This document shows, one piece after another, positions 11,726 to 23,563 of a stretch of DNA of 64,000 bases. Each line of letters begins with the position of its first letter. The first letter of the stretch is position 1. Source of the stretch: Silene latifolia (Eukaryota > Streptophyta > Magnoliopsida > Caryophyllales > Caryophyllaceae); NCBI RefSeq assembly GCF_048544455.1, contig NC_133538.1:439640311-439704310 (forward strand), read 5' to 3'. Both the position numbers and the translations under genes were made by a program. The notes under the pieces are model-generated. The model saw only the letters and a list, made by a program, of their open reading frames with translations, ran no database searches and was not told where the DNA came from.

Positions 11726-13272
11726 TGATGTCTTATATTTATGCTCCTCAATAGTGTACAAGGACGTCGCCGAGTATTGTGAGGGTCGAACCCAAAGGAC
11801 GGTAACTATGGCTCTAGGACGATTTAATTGACTCGAATTTAGCCTTAATAAGTTGATTGGTTTATTAGTAAACTCAGCTATAATAACTATTGAAACTAAT
11901 TAAAAAGGAAGGTTAACGATTTACTCAAATTAAGAGAGAACTTGGGTGTTCGGGTTCACTAATGTAGACAAGGGTCAAAAGTAAGCCTAGATTAATATTT
12001 ATCAAAGGGTAAAGTCGAAGATAAAACCTCCACCTCTCGGTGTGAGATGGTCCTAAGATTAAGGCTAGTCAAGCTCTTGCATAAACTACCCAAAACCGAA
12101 TAATCATTCATGATCTACCACAAGTCAAGGCTCTCACCTTAACAAGTCAACAAAGTAGGGAAAGTCTAGAATTCTCATTCTAGCAATTCCACAAACATTT
12201 GTTGTACATGACTGTTCTAGACAAATTACCCAATGATTCCTCACTAATCCAAGAAAATAATTAACCTTAAGATCCTACAAAAGATCCCCCTCTACCCTAG
12301 TGAGAATATACGCACACATACTTAGGATGGTGGAAACAACAAATGAATCACACAACATAAGACTTACTACAAGAGACATGATGTAAACTAAATAGACGAT
12401 TAATACTAAGATTAGATGCAAAAACAAAGTAGAACAGTTAACAAGAAGAGTAATTATACAAAAGATGAAAAAGCGAGGAACTTGGATAAATAATGAAGGT
12501 GAATATCTTCAATCTTCAATTCATACCCCAATAACAAAGGTAAACTATCCAACTAAAGTAGATCTAAGCTAAATGGAAGATTAATTAAGGTTTAATTAGG
12601 AAAACATTAGTTCTTGTTTATCAATGGAATTACATATTAAATTAGGGTTTCTCTCTATCTAGGGTAACGTCTCTAAAGCACCTTAACATGGAGTATTTAC
12701 AGTGTTCTCAAAAATTAGGTCTTAATTAAGGGGAAGGGAAGAAATATCGTGGCGTGCTCCTGGCCGCTCAACCGGCCGCCGGGACTTTCACCGGATCTAG
12801 ATGCACTATTGTATTAACTTGGAACCTTTGGAGAAGTTTGCGGTGGGAGCCGGGTATACGGCCGGCGGGGTGGTGACCGGCGCCGAGAACAAATATTTTT
12901 TTTGCCAAATTCTTTAAAATGAATAACTGTGTGTTCCTAGCTAATGGACCGGCTACCGGTCAGCCGGCTGTGGACACGTCTTCTCCGTCTTCACTCGAGT
13001 CTTTATGTTGAGGTGTGTTGGGAGACGGGGTGGCAGATGCTAGCCGGCTAAGGGCACTTCATAGCTTCATTTCCTCCTTCTTCCATGCTAGCCATCCAAA
13101 CATGTTCTTTGCTTGCCCTTTTCCTCGTTTTTGGCCTAATACCTTTAGAGCCGGAAACTCATAGTACGGGAATAAAGGTACAAAATGCAAGCAAGGTGTC
13201 GATAAATCGCAATATTTAGGGCTAAAATGCATGGTAAAGACGAGGGAAATAATATAAATTCGGCATATATCA
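11726..13272 (-). mobile_element. 3' LTR of the older minus-strand Athila-type element
   Basis: On the minus strand the LTR starts TGATATATGCCG (13272 downward), right after a polypurine tract, and ends ...ATAAGACATCA (11726), giving TG...CA ends. The R/U5 part around 11760-11810 resembles the corresponding part of the younger element's LTR. A GC-rich tract at about 12755-13045 with CCGGC/GCCGG words lies upstream, in element direction, of a TATA-like GTAAATA at 12694-12700. Its partner LTR is not seen. It may belong to the element whose internal parts lie at 25.1-34.8 kb; that link is inferred. Confidence 0.6.
12755..13045. repeat. Iterated GCCGG/CCGGC motif tract in LTR
   Basis: Words such as GGCCGCC, GCCGGG, GGCCGGCG, ACCGGCGCC, ACCGGTCAGCCGGC and GCTAGCCGGC recur in an otherwise AT-rich LTR. 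The same vocabulary occurs in the spacer upstream of the third ORF at 30900-31285 and 57297-57690. Confidence 0.6.
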
Positions 13273-13793
13273 AACCTCCTCAAACTTAAACATTACTTGT
13301 CCCCGAGTAAGTAAGTGAACAAAATTAAGACCTTCATCATAAACTAATAACTAAGAAACTTTAATATAAAATTCGAATCGGGTTTAGCTTCACCCGTAGC
13401 CCTTTCAACTCAGAATTTGACACTTATGAGAGAAATGGCCCTATTGCAAGGCAATTAAGGTCTTGCTACAAAATGGTGATATATCCGGACATTTAGGCAT
13501 AAAATCACATGATAGGATGTGTGAGTCAAAATGAAGCCACTTACTTTATCTAAGCGGCAGGTTTCATCTCAAAACAAAGAGGCTCTAGATAAGGAACTAC
13601 CAACTCAGGGTCCCAAGTGGGTGTCGGTCCCCTATGAATGGCTCAAGCAAACCAATGTGACAACTATAAGTGACTATAAAACACATTCATAGACGGGAAA
13701 GGGGAAACATAGCTAGTCCTCCGTGATTGACAAGACTCACAGAATATTCAACCGAGATTGAACCTATTACCAAAAGAGACATAGGTACCAATT
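13273..13793 (-). other. PPT and 3' UTR of the older Athila-type element (distal part)
   Basis: The minus strand of 13273-13300 reads GTTTAAGTTTGAGGAGGTT, a polypurine tract next to the LTR start. The rest is non-coding and resembles the younger element's 3' UTR at 15520-15900 in word order. The last five bases, CAATT, are the target-site duplication of the inserted element. Confidence 0.6.
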
Positions 13794-15513
13794 AGGTCAC
13801 ACTATCATTTTCGGTTACTTGTCGTTAGGAGCACCTAGACCAAAACAATATTTATAGCTTCAGAAACCACTCTACTATTAGTAAAGGGGTAAGTAAAGGT
13901 CGGATCCCAAGGGACGGGTATTGATGTCGGATTTTCGATTGCAAGTAGTGGTGTCTAAGGGTGTCACAATTTGGGTTGAGATAAGAAGATCACTAAACAA
14001 AATAACAATGTAAATAAACAAGCAAGATGATTAAAATGAGACGTAAACAATTGATTAAAAGCACTAGGGTGTCATGGATTCATAGGGGATTCATGGGAAT
14101 TCATCATACAAACATATTCTCAAATTATAAGCAAGCAATTATTGTTGTGACTGGATCGAGTTGGTTTATATCTTATAATCCTAGGAAGGTTTGGGTCCCG
14201 GAGCCGAATACATTAGATTGTAAAACACCTACAAGTGGACTTAATCCTCCCTACTCAACTATTTGCATGGTCTAATGAGACTCGAGTTGGTTTATGTCTT
14301 ACAAGTCGCATTGAAAAGGTAAGTGATGGGTAAAAAATGAAAGGATTCATAGGTTCGCATTTCGTCAAACATAACATGTGCATAAGTTGAGATCACAACA
14401 AGCAAGAAAATAAAATATGTGAACATATTAGATTAAGCATGAATCATCCCCCATGTTGTTTTCCCCTAATTCCTCATTAACCCTAGCTAAGGAAACTACT
14501 CACTCATTATCAAGTTTAACATTCTAACAAGGTTGTCAAACATATTAACAAAGCAAAACATGATGAATGAATGGAAAATGATTAACAATAATTAAAACAA
14601 GGGTTAAGATAATTATACCTAATGATAATTCCAAAATAATAAGCAAATAATAATAGAAGTACTTGATGATTGATGGAAGGTTGTCAATCTGCCAATAATA
14701 CCCAAATAATCTTCAATTACCCAAAATAAATGATGAACAATAGAGAAACTAAGGAAATGAGATTTGTATTAATGGTTAATTAAAAGTTGATTAAAAGATT
14801 AAAATGAGATTACGAAGAACATAAATAATATTAAGGATTTATGATAATCTAATTAGTACAATGGGGTATTTCTAGTGAGGATAAGGTACATAAATTATGG
14901 TTACTAAGGGCTTAAATGACGATTAAGACCCTTAAGAAAAGTTGAGGAAATGCGCCTCTCGAAAGAAGATGCTAGTCTCCTTTTTGCTAGTCTTTTAGAA
15001 ATATGCGCATCCCAAGAGGAACAAGGAAGAGACGTGCTGTACTGGGCAGAAATCCGAGCGGCCAAAAGGTCGGGACGAGCGGATTATGGTGGTGCAGGAC
15101 GAGCGGGCAGGTTGGTGGGACGGTCGGATTGTTGAGGGCTTGGACGAGCGTCCCAAGGCTGCGACGAGCGGATTGTAGTCCAGCAAGCTTCTTCCTCTTT
15201 TCTTCTTCCAACAATCCTCAAGGATCTTGTAGTAGATGCAAGGATCTTCTTCATCATTGCCTATCTACTACATTATTTACATACGCCTTCTAGTCTTGTC
15301 TTCACTTTGATGCTTGGTCATTAGATTCTACCAATTTAGATCCATTTTGCCATGAAAATGCAAGGTTTGCACTCCTCTCCTACCAAGGAATCAAAACCTC
15401 AAAGAATATGCAAAAAAAAGGACTAAAGATAGTAAATGACCCAATTATGCATCAAAAAGCAAAGGAACGAGGCTAATTCGGGGACTAAATATGCTCAAAT
15501 ATTAGCCACAACA
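13794..15513 (-). mobile_element. 3' LTR of the RT-less Athila-type element
   Basis: It aligns along its whole length with 23095-25083. The minus strand starts TGTTGTGGCT at 15513, and its other end is ...GTGTGACCT where the sister copy has ...GTCCGACCA. GGACGAGCGGATT-type motifs lie at about 15040-15180. The TATA box is mutated (TAGAAATA, 14867-14874) compared with the 5' LTR. Short frames inside are chance. Confidence 0.85.
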
Positions 15514-17440
15514 AATATCCGCAAACCGAACCTTTGCTCGTCCCGAGTAAAGAGGTGACAAAACTAGGACCCTTATTTAAACTAACCTACTAATATAACC
15601 TATATGAGACAATTAGCGAGTCTCACTCCGCCCCTTCAACTCACAACAAGACAACCATGAGGTGGGATGCCTTCTTGCAAGGCAAGGTGGGCCTTGCCAA
15701 AATGGCGACACATCCAAGCATTAAAGCATGCAAAATCAAGTAATGGATGCATCTATAAAAGAATAGCCACTTTCTTCATCTAAGTGGCGGAAAATATCTA
15801 AAGAGAAAGCAATTCAAGGGTATACACTCCTTCATAGATATGGTTTCTTCAAACTACTAAGCCTAGAAGGATACCAATAAATCACATCCAAGTTGTGTCA
15901 AGCTAGGGTACCTTTGTCCTCAATCGTTAAATGCTTTCGTCAAGAATAGACTCCCTATGGTGTTAGAAACACTGGAGGATCACGGAATTCCCCTTCTTGC
16001 CTAGACAAGAAGAAGGGTCGTCCCCTCTCTACCATGCATAAAAGTGGTTACGATGGAAAAGGGATCAATAGTATTTGAGTTTCATTTTGGGAGTTTGCTT
16101 TTGTTGTTGTTTTTCCCCCCAATTTCTTGTGGCATTTGACATTTTGAGAACATTTCTTTGCCATTTCTTTGATGTTTGGCATTTCAACACTTGACAATTT
16201 CAACTTTTTCTTGCATTTCTTTTTGAACATTTTCAAAGTCACCCCATTTGTAGTGAGGGTGCTTATTTTTGAAGCATAGGAGTTTTCATTTTTGTCACTC
16301 CTCTTTTCTTTTGATGCAATTTGTGCAAACTTTTTTTTTTCACTTTTCATTTCATTTCTTGAACTCAAATTTGAACAATTTTTGTGCCCATTCCCTTTGA
16401 TGATAAAAATGTGGTAGAACATGGATGATGTTGCATGCTTTCAAGGGTCATCTTGGAATAAACGGTAGCCAAGGAGTTATCACACCACAAGGTACTCTTG
16501 ACTAGGCCTTAATACATGGGTCAAAGGATACTAACATGACACATCATAGGATGTTTTACAAGTATTCTAACAAGCAAAGTCTTAAGAAGAAAAAGCATCT
16601 ACAAGGGCCTATATACACTTGTCAAGTTTCCCAAATAGACGGTTTCACAAAAATTTTCCTAAATGCAACTATCATTTATACAACCTAATGCATATGCTTC
16701 TATCAACTAGTATGCCATATAATCTAGATGCAATCCTAAATTCACATTTTTTTTACCGCATCAATCAAAATAAAGGCACATAGTCATTAACATAAAGAGG
16801 AAAAAGGAGATTGGAAAGATCATACCATGTGGTCTTCAATATCATCATGTCTCGGATGTGGCGTAGTCAATCAATGTGAACAAGGATGAACAAACACAAT
16901 ATATACAAACAATATATACAAGACTACGCTACAAAGGAAATGAACTTGTATTTGGATTTTTAAATTTTTCAATTTTTTTTTTATTTTTTTTTAATGAAAT
17001 TAACTTTGTATTTTTCAAAAAATTTTAATTTTTATCATTTTTGTTTTTAAAAAGGTCAAGTTAGAATTTTCCATCCCAACACTAGTATGGGCATTGTCCT
17101 CAATGGCCAATACGATAGGAAATTAAGCGATTTACATTAATATGCATGATTTCTAAACTAAATGCAAACTATACTAAACTACACTACATGATGCATGTGT
17201 TTTCGTTATGGTGGAAAGCATAATTTAGATTAGCTCCCAATGCATATGCATAAACTTTCCCAAACCAAAATAGACACTATTTCTAATGTCAAAAATTTTG
17301 GAGGAGTTCATGCACATAAAATGCAATGCATGAAACTAAAATTTGTCATTTTTGATTTTGAAAGTTGGGAACAATAAAATGAACACCTCAATGAAGCCAA
17401 GGTGTTAGTCCTCTAATGTTGCTAGGACTACACAAAATGA
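15514..17440 (-). other. PPT and 3' UTR of the RT-less element
   Basis: The minus strand near 15514-15545 reads GAGCAAAGGTTCGGTTTGCG before the LTR, a slightly mutated polypurine tract. The remaining 1.9 kb is AT-rich and non-coding in style. One lysine-rich open frame at 16048-16422 is listed separately. Confidence 0.65.
16048..16422 (-). CDS. Lysine-rich open frame, unrecognised, doubtful
   Basis: A 124-codon frame starting with ATG and encoding a very basic product (blocks such as FKKKCKKKLKL and SEKKKF). It lies in the 3' UTR of a retrotransposon over T-rich low-complexity plus-strand sequence, which by itself can give Lys-rich minus-strand frames. I do not recognise any family. It is probably a chance frame. 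Confidence 0.15.
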   Translation of the reverse strand: MFYHIFIIKGNGHKNCSNLSSRNEMKSEKKKFAQIASKEKRSDKNENSYASKISTLTTNGVTLKMFKKKCKKKLKLSSVEMPNIKEMAKKCSQNVKCHKKLGGKTTTKANSQNETQILLIPFPS

Positions 17441-19105
17441 TCAAGATAAAATAAAAACAAGAGAAGTAGACAAACCATAAAGGAGGTGTAAGAATGTAGG
17501 AGCATCCAAAAGTTTGCTAGTCCTACCCATCGTGTCATCATCATCATCTTCCTCACTTGAGGCATCATCAATCTCCATGGATGTGGAGTCATGTCCACTC
17601 TCACTTTCACTCTCTTGTTCTTCCTCACTTTCCTCTTCTTCTTGAACTTCTTCATCTTCACCTTCTTGGTTACCACTCTCATCAACAACCATCTCCTCTC
17701 CACCCGGTCTACCACCACTATAAGTGCTAGGAAAGAATACCTCCTTATCTGCCCAACTAGGCAAGGGACAAAATGGGTCGAGAAGTCCTTGCCTAGCAAG
17801 ATGTAGGAGGGGCGGATATTGGGCCTTGTAAGCATCAACTCTATCATTGTAAGCTTTTTTATGCATTTCCTTCATTAGTAGAGTCAAGTAATCATTTCCC
17901 GCCTTGGCATTTTTGGGGTTGAACTCGTGGTATTCAAATGGATAAGGTGAGGTGATAATGGAGGAAGAGGGCTCGGCAACTTCTTCCCCTTGGTGTTGAA
18001 TGATGTATTTGGTCTCTTCGGAGAGCGGGAGAAGGTAATTCCGTCTATGAACATTCAAGCGGCAAATCTTGCTAGGCAATGCGAAGGATTTAGCTTCATT
18101 CGTCAACCACCTAAATTTGTTATCAAGAGTATCATTCTTGACCCATTTGAATTTTAGAATCATGGTGGGCAAATCGATAAGATGGCCTCCTTTTACCGGT
18201 GTATAAGTGTTAGTCTTGTTGAAATCCCGGTTAAAATGCTTAGCCAAATAGGTAACTAATCCTCCTTTGGTAATAAAGGTCGTGCCTTCTTCGCCACAAT
18301 CATCATTAAGCCATCGATCAATCAAAAGTCGTAAAGCATTGTATGGCTTGGTAAACTCTCTCCCAATGTTCAAAGCCGACTCAAGAAGAATAAAATCAAG
18401 TTTGGTAAGATGATTTGTGCCTTTCCTAGCTATCAAAGTATTCCCAATGACCTTATGCCATACTCTAATGCCCGGATGATGGACTAAGAGAGCATGACAA
18501 TCATGATAAGATACGAATTTCTTTCTGGAAATGGCCATCCAAAGAGGAGAGGGGTCATACTTGGTAGGATTCTTTGTAAAAGTCGCATTATCACTAAGGC
18601 CAAATATCTTACCCATTTCAGCATAAGATAAGCATCTATCAACATTTTCAAGACGAAACTCAATAATGGTTCGGGTCTCCACCTTTGTTACTTTCAAAGA
18701 GCTCAAAAACTCTAAGGTGAGGAAGGAGTATGTCAATTCTTGCATTGCAAACAATTTACTCAACCCCAGAAACTTGAAAAAGGTCTTAGTTTGCTCAAGA
18801 ACACCCAATTTTGACAATGCATCTTCACAAATGAACTTAGTAGGCATGATGGTTTTCTTAGCAAAGAGAATAAATTTCTTCCTATGGGAGTCGGAAGTGA
18901 GAATTACCTCCCGATAATCGGTTAATTGTTCAATAACCGGAGTGGTAGAAGTAGTAGCTTCCATAGGAGGACCTTGTTCTTGAATCTCCAACCTTGCATT
19001 ATGAACTACCAATACCTTTGATGCTTATTTGTCTTGAAGAGCTTGTTGCCTCTTAGAAAGTGTCTTCTTTTGGGGTGCCTTGCTCCCACCTTTTGTTCTT
19101 GCCAT
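17441..19105 (-). pseudogene. ATHILA ORF-1-like protein, one premature stop
   Basis: The best-preserved third ORF in the window. From the stop-free stretch, first ATG at 18964, to 17441 it encodes about 508 residues. The likely original ATG is at 19105, giving an N-terminus MARTKGGSK followed by a basic segment; a single TAA at 19025-19027 (codon 27) separates the two parts. The central 300 residues contain the ATHILA-like blocks (TYSFLTLEFLSSL, YAEMGKIFGLSD, LIDRWLNDDCGEEG). The C-terminal third is acidic (Glu/Ser/Asp-rich with EEDDDDD) and the last residues are hydrophobic. The molecular role of the family is unknown. Long preservation beside a decayed gag is notable. Translation from the ATG at 18964 would bypass the stop. 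Confidence 0.75.
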
Positions 19106-20148
19106 ACTCCTTTGCTTAGTACCAATGAAAGCTTGAAATCTTCAATTTCTAGTAATGCCCAAATCAATTTAGGATAGATGAAGGTTACCTTGTACGTATC
19201 CTAAAAATCGACTCAAAACATGAAGATTTTGGGGTTTGAATCACTTGTTGTTGCTAAAGGAGTGATTAATTTTTGTTTTGAGGAAGTCTGAATTTGATGT
19301 GGTTGATTTTGGTTGAGAAAATTGTGTTTTGTTGATGGAGAGGATGAGGGTTTTGGGGTTTTGGGTAGTGTATGTGTTTTGAAATAATGAAAATGAATGG
19401 GAAAGGAGGGTTTAAAAGACCCATTGGTTTTTGAATTGCAGAGGGAGACGAGCGGCTTCGATATCGGGACGCTCAGATTCTCCAATTTCTGGGTTCAAAA
19501 AAAGACGCATGGGACGAGCGGATTGCAAGAAGGACGAGCAGATTCCTGAGCTGAGATGAGCGTCTTTGGCTTAGGACGCTCGGATTCCTTTCCAGTGAAA
19601 AATCCCAAATTTTTAGCAGTAAAAAGATGATCATCTTTTCTCTTGGACGACCGTCGTGACTGAGACGAGCGGATTCCTTGCTGGGACGCTCGGATTTACA
19701 GTCAGACCCAAAAATAATTTCTGCAACTTCATAATAGGAGCGTTTTATGCCTTGGACGCTTGGGTTCTTTCAAGACGAACAGATTATCCGTCGGGCCGCT
19801 CGAATTCTTCCTCGACCACACGGATTCAGGTCCATCCGTGGGTGCTTCGTAAACCGTGTTATTTCATTCTTCAATTCTTGTGTTCTTCATTTTAGGGGCA
19901 CTACAAAGGCATGAATAGCCTAGGCAATTGCTATCCCCACACTAAGGCAAAGCACTACACATCAATAAACTCATAAGTCCCTCCATCACTTCTCTCAAAA
20001 TGATGAAAATCGTGATCAAGGCATAAAAATTTAAATCCAAAAATGACAAAAATGCAATACAATAATTGAAATGCAAGTTAGGGAGTTAGAATATTTAAAA
20101 ATGGTAGTTTAGGGAGAACTCCACCAAACTCTCATCCAATGTGAGATG
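19106..20148 (-). promoter_or_regulatory. Spacer upstream of third ORF, possible internal promoter
   Basis: No coding sequence is supported. On the minus strand a tract of GGACGAGCGGATT-type motifs (19834 to 19444) is followed by a TATA-like TTTTAAACCC (about 19419-19410) and then, 300 bases on, by the ORF's ATG at 19105. The LTR of this element has the same motif-then-TATA order. A promoter is inferred. Confidence 0.4.
19444..19834. repeat. Array of GGACGAGCGGATT / GGACGCTCGGATT motifs
   Basis: About eleven imperfect copies are spaced 25-40 bases apart. Two core versions occur in the same flanks: GA-CGAGCG-GATT and GA-CGCTCG-GATT, and the two cores are reverse complements of each other. The same motif recurs in both LTRs at about 15040-15180 and 24615-24735. 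Confidence 0.75.
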
Positions 20149-21129
20149 TCAAGGGGGCATGTTCAAGGTGTTGTTGATGTTACTCAACACCTTGAAGAAG
20201 TAATCGAAAGCTTGTTCATTGTCATGATAAAGGTCCTCAATAGACCTTTGCACTTGTTGTTCTCCATGATGGTCTTGGGCCATAGCATTACCAATATAGG
20301 GATTGAATATCCCTTCAAAATCATCATCGCAAAGACCGCATACTTCGTCTACTTGATCACTAAAAATGTCTTGAGTTGATGAAGACAACTCTCCTTCTTT
20401 CTTCTCTTGTCCAATGAGGCCTTCTTCTTCACTTGTCATGGGTGAGCTTTTCAAGCTCTCAATATTGCAATTTCCTTGATCTTTTGATGGAGCATCATCC
20501 ACTTTCTTTTTCCATTGAAATTCCAACTTCTTCCTATCATCTTTCTGGCTATAGTGATCAACCATAAAACATGGCTCAAACAATCGGGGAGCTCTCATAG
20601 TCTTGTCAAGATTAAAAGTGACGGTTTCATCTCCCACTTCAAAGGTGAGTTCTCCATGCTTTACATCGATCACCGCTCTTGCGGTGTGCAAGAAAGGTCT
20701 TCCTAAAATAATAGGAATGTTGGAGTCTTCTTCCATGTAAAAAATAACGAAATCCATCGGGATGAAGAATTTTCCAATTCTTACGGGAACATCTTCCCAT
20801 ACCCCTAAAGGTGTCTTTGTTGATCTATCCTCCATTTGAAGCATGATGTTGGTGCATTTGAGTTCTCCCATTCCTAGCCTCTTGATTACCGAATATGGCA
20901 TGACACTAACGCTTGCTCCAAGGTCACATAGAGCTTTGTTGATCGTGGTGTCACCAATAGTGCATGGAATGGAGAAACTTCCCAGATCCTTGAGCTTTGG
21001 AGGTGAATTTCCTTGAAGGATAGCACTACTTACTTTAGTAAAAGCAATAGTCTCAAGCTTCCGGATTGATTTCTTCTTTGTAAGGATATCTTTCATATAC
21101 TTTACATAGGCCGGAACATGATTGATCAA
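20149..21129 (-). pseudogene. Athila-type aspartic protease domain
   Basis: A 326-codon open frame continuing gag after a one-base frameshift. The motif ALCDLGASVSVMP contains the catalytic Asp in the DLGAS form typical of Athila elements, and IPIILGRPFLHTA supplies the second conserved protease block. The enzyme would cut the gag-pol polyprotein in the virus-like particle. The frame ends at 20149 without entering reverse transcriptase, and none is found further on. The domain itself is intact, but it is out of frame with gag because of a T-run contraction at 21135-21137. Confidence 0.8.
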
Positions 21130-22955
21130 TTCCGAAATGGAATTGAGACTTCTAAATTCTTCACAATCTCCATGAATTTTCCAAGTTTGTCATCAAACTT
21201 AGGCTTAGCTTGACGACTCAGGAATGGAAGTCTAATCACAATAGGCTCCTTTTCTTTGGTCTTCTCTTCATCCTTCTTTGAAACTTCTTGAATGGTGGGT
21301 TCTTCTTCTTTAGAGTTTTCAACAACTCTTTCCTTGTCACTAGCATTCCCAGCATCTTCATCAACGGGCTTCTTTGGTCCTTCATACCTTTTACCACTCC
21401 TTAAATGGATGGCACTCACCGATTCTTGTCTTGGGGGATTACCTTGAGGTGGTAATTGGCCCTTTTGTCTTTGTGAACTTAAAGATGCTAATTGAGACAT
21501 TTGGGTCTCCAACATCTTTGTGCGAGCTAGTATGTTGTTAATGGTGATGTCTTTTACTTGGCTATCCTTTTGCATTTGGGTGAAAACTCTTGTTGGTTCT
21601 TTTGCATTTGGAGGACCGCTTTTTGAACATCAAAACCTTGGTCATTTGATTGAGTGTATGGAGTTTGATTTTGGAAACCTTGGTTTTGGTTATAAAAGGG
21701 TCTTTGATTTTGGTTTCTCATTAGAGCTGGGGTGTATGTTGGTTGATGGTTTTGAACATTTTGGCTTTTGTATGAGAGATTTGGATGGAATTTGGTGTTT
21801 TTATTGTAATAGTTGGAATAAGAGGTACCACTGTTGTATGCTTGAAAAGCATTCACTTGCTCACGTGTTCCCCTACATTCACTTTGGTCATGTCCCAAAG
21901 TTCCACAATTCTCACATATTCCACTTGGAATTGATGAAGATGCCACCATGGCATTAACATGTTGCTTTGGTGATTTTGAGGCTTCTTCAAGTTTAGCCAT
22001 AGCCTTATCAAACTTCAAATTAATGGTATGAATATGAGCACTAAGTTGAGCACCCAATTGGGTAATAGAGTCCACTTCATGCTTTCCTCCTCTAGTAGCC
22101 TTCCGAGGTCTACTATATTGTGAGTTATGGACCGCCATTTCCTCAATCTTGTTCCATGTTTGATTATCGTCAACTTCGGTGAACATACCATTTGATCCCA
22201 TGGTGAGAATGTTTCGGGAGTCTTCATAAAGACCATTCCAAAATTGTTGTACCAAGAACCACTCGCTATGTCCATGATGAGGACATGAGCGACAAGTTCC
22301 TTTGAATTGCTCAAAAGCTTCATAAAAAGATTCTTTATCCCTTTGTTTAAACCCCGTGATTTTGGCTCTTAGCATGTTAGTCTTTTCCTTAGGGTAGAAC
22401 TTTTTGTAGAAAGCAAGAGACAATTTCTTCCAAGAGTCAATACTAAGAGTAGCCTTATCAAGGCTCTTTAACCATTGTTTCGCGGTACCAATCAAAGAAA
22501 AAGGAAATAAGACCCATCGAATTTGGTCTTGAGTTACTCCGGTTTATGAAATCGCATCACATTAGTTACAAAAAGTCTCCATATGAGAATGAGGGTCTTC
22601 ACTAGGCATCCCCCCAAATTGGCTTCTTTGGACTAATTGGATAAATGCGGATTTTGCAATAAAATTACCGGTCAAGTATTTTGTTGTGGGAGTACCATTG
22701 GGTAGGTTCTCCTCGGTTGGTACGGAATGTGATGAAAATTTAGGCATTCTGGGTTGATTTTTTGGTGGGTTTTGTGTTTGGTTCTCCTCTCCTTCTGTTG
22801 CAAAAGGGTTGATGAACTCAATATTGTTTGGTTGGATTATCCACAATATTACCAATACCTCTCAAAGTATTTATAGCAAGTCTTCTATTGGTTGTCAAAG
22901 TTCTTTCAATTTCGTGATCAATGGGTAAAAAGTTACCTTGTGATCTTCTAGACAT
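21126..22955 (-). pseudogene. Athila-type gag, decayed
   Basis: The likely start is the ATG at 22955 (MSRRSQGN). The capsid part includes the block FEQFKGTCRSCPHHG, and a CCHC zinc knuckle CENCGTLGHDQSEC lies near 21890-21930. It would form the particle and bind RNA. Lesions are a frameshift near 22850, two in-frame stops around 22530-22565, a frameshift at the A-run 21583-21586 and another at 21135-21137. A Lys/Glu-rich linker leads to protease. Confidence 0.8.
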
Positions 22956-23070
22956 GCAAAATATCAAACAACTTGAAAACAATTAGAACAAACCTTGAGG
23001 AGTTTTACTTCCCCAAGGCAAAGAAAGACACAAATAAGAACAATCAAAGAAAATCAAATCAAGTGAACAC

Positions 23071-23090
23071 CGTCCCCGGCAACGGCGCCA
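23071..23090 (-). other. Primer binding site
   Basis: The minus strand reads TGGCGCCGTTGCCGGGGACG, four bases from the end of the 5' LTR. This is the standard Athila primer binding site, reported to match tRNA-Asp. Confidence 0.9.
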
Positions 23091-23305
23091 TTTTTGGTCG
23101 GACTATCGTTTTCGGTTACTTATCGGTAGGAGCACCTAGACCAAAACAATATTTATAGCTTCACAAACTACTCTACTATTAGTAAAGGGGTAAGTAATAG
23201 TCGGATCCTAAGGGACGAGTATTGATATAGGATTTTCGACTGCAAGTAGTGGTGTCTAAGGGTGTCACAATTTGGGCTGAGATAAGAAGATCACTAAACT
23301 AAATA

Positions 23306-23563
23306 CTCCCTCAATTCAACTCCACTTTGCAAGTTTCACTTTTGCGCACTATTCACAAGCGAACATTCAACTTCAATTTTCTCTCGATACATAAGTGAAA
23401 ATATATTCATGTGGGATCTTATTTGATTCGTCTTTAATAGTACATTAAAAATATCTAACTTTTATAATTTTTGCAAATACGTAGCTAAAGATATTTATCG
23501 CGTAAACACTGCGTTGGCAAACATGATAAAGAAAACTTGTAAAGTGGAGTTGAATGGAGGGAG
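23306..23563. mobile_element. Stowaway-like MITE
   Basis: A 258-bp insertion present in the 5' LTR and absent from the same place in the 3' LTR. Its ends are inverted repeats (CTCCCTCAATTCAACTCCAC... and ...GTGGAGTTGAATGGAGGGAG) and it is flanked by TA on both sides (23304-23305 and 23564-23565). CTCCCTC ends with a TA duplication are the hallmark of Stowaway (Tc1/mariner-type) MITEs. It has no coding capacity. Confidence 0.92.

Noticed and set aside
13794..13803. TCACA as target-site duplication of the RT-less element
   Set aside because: This choice would put the LTR end inside sequence shared by both LTRs; CAATT gives proper TG...CA ends in the 5' LTR and a perfect duplication.
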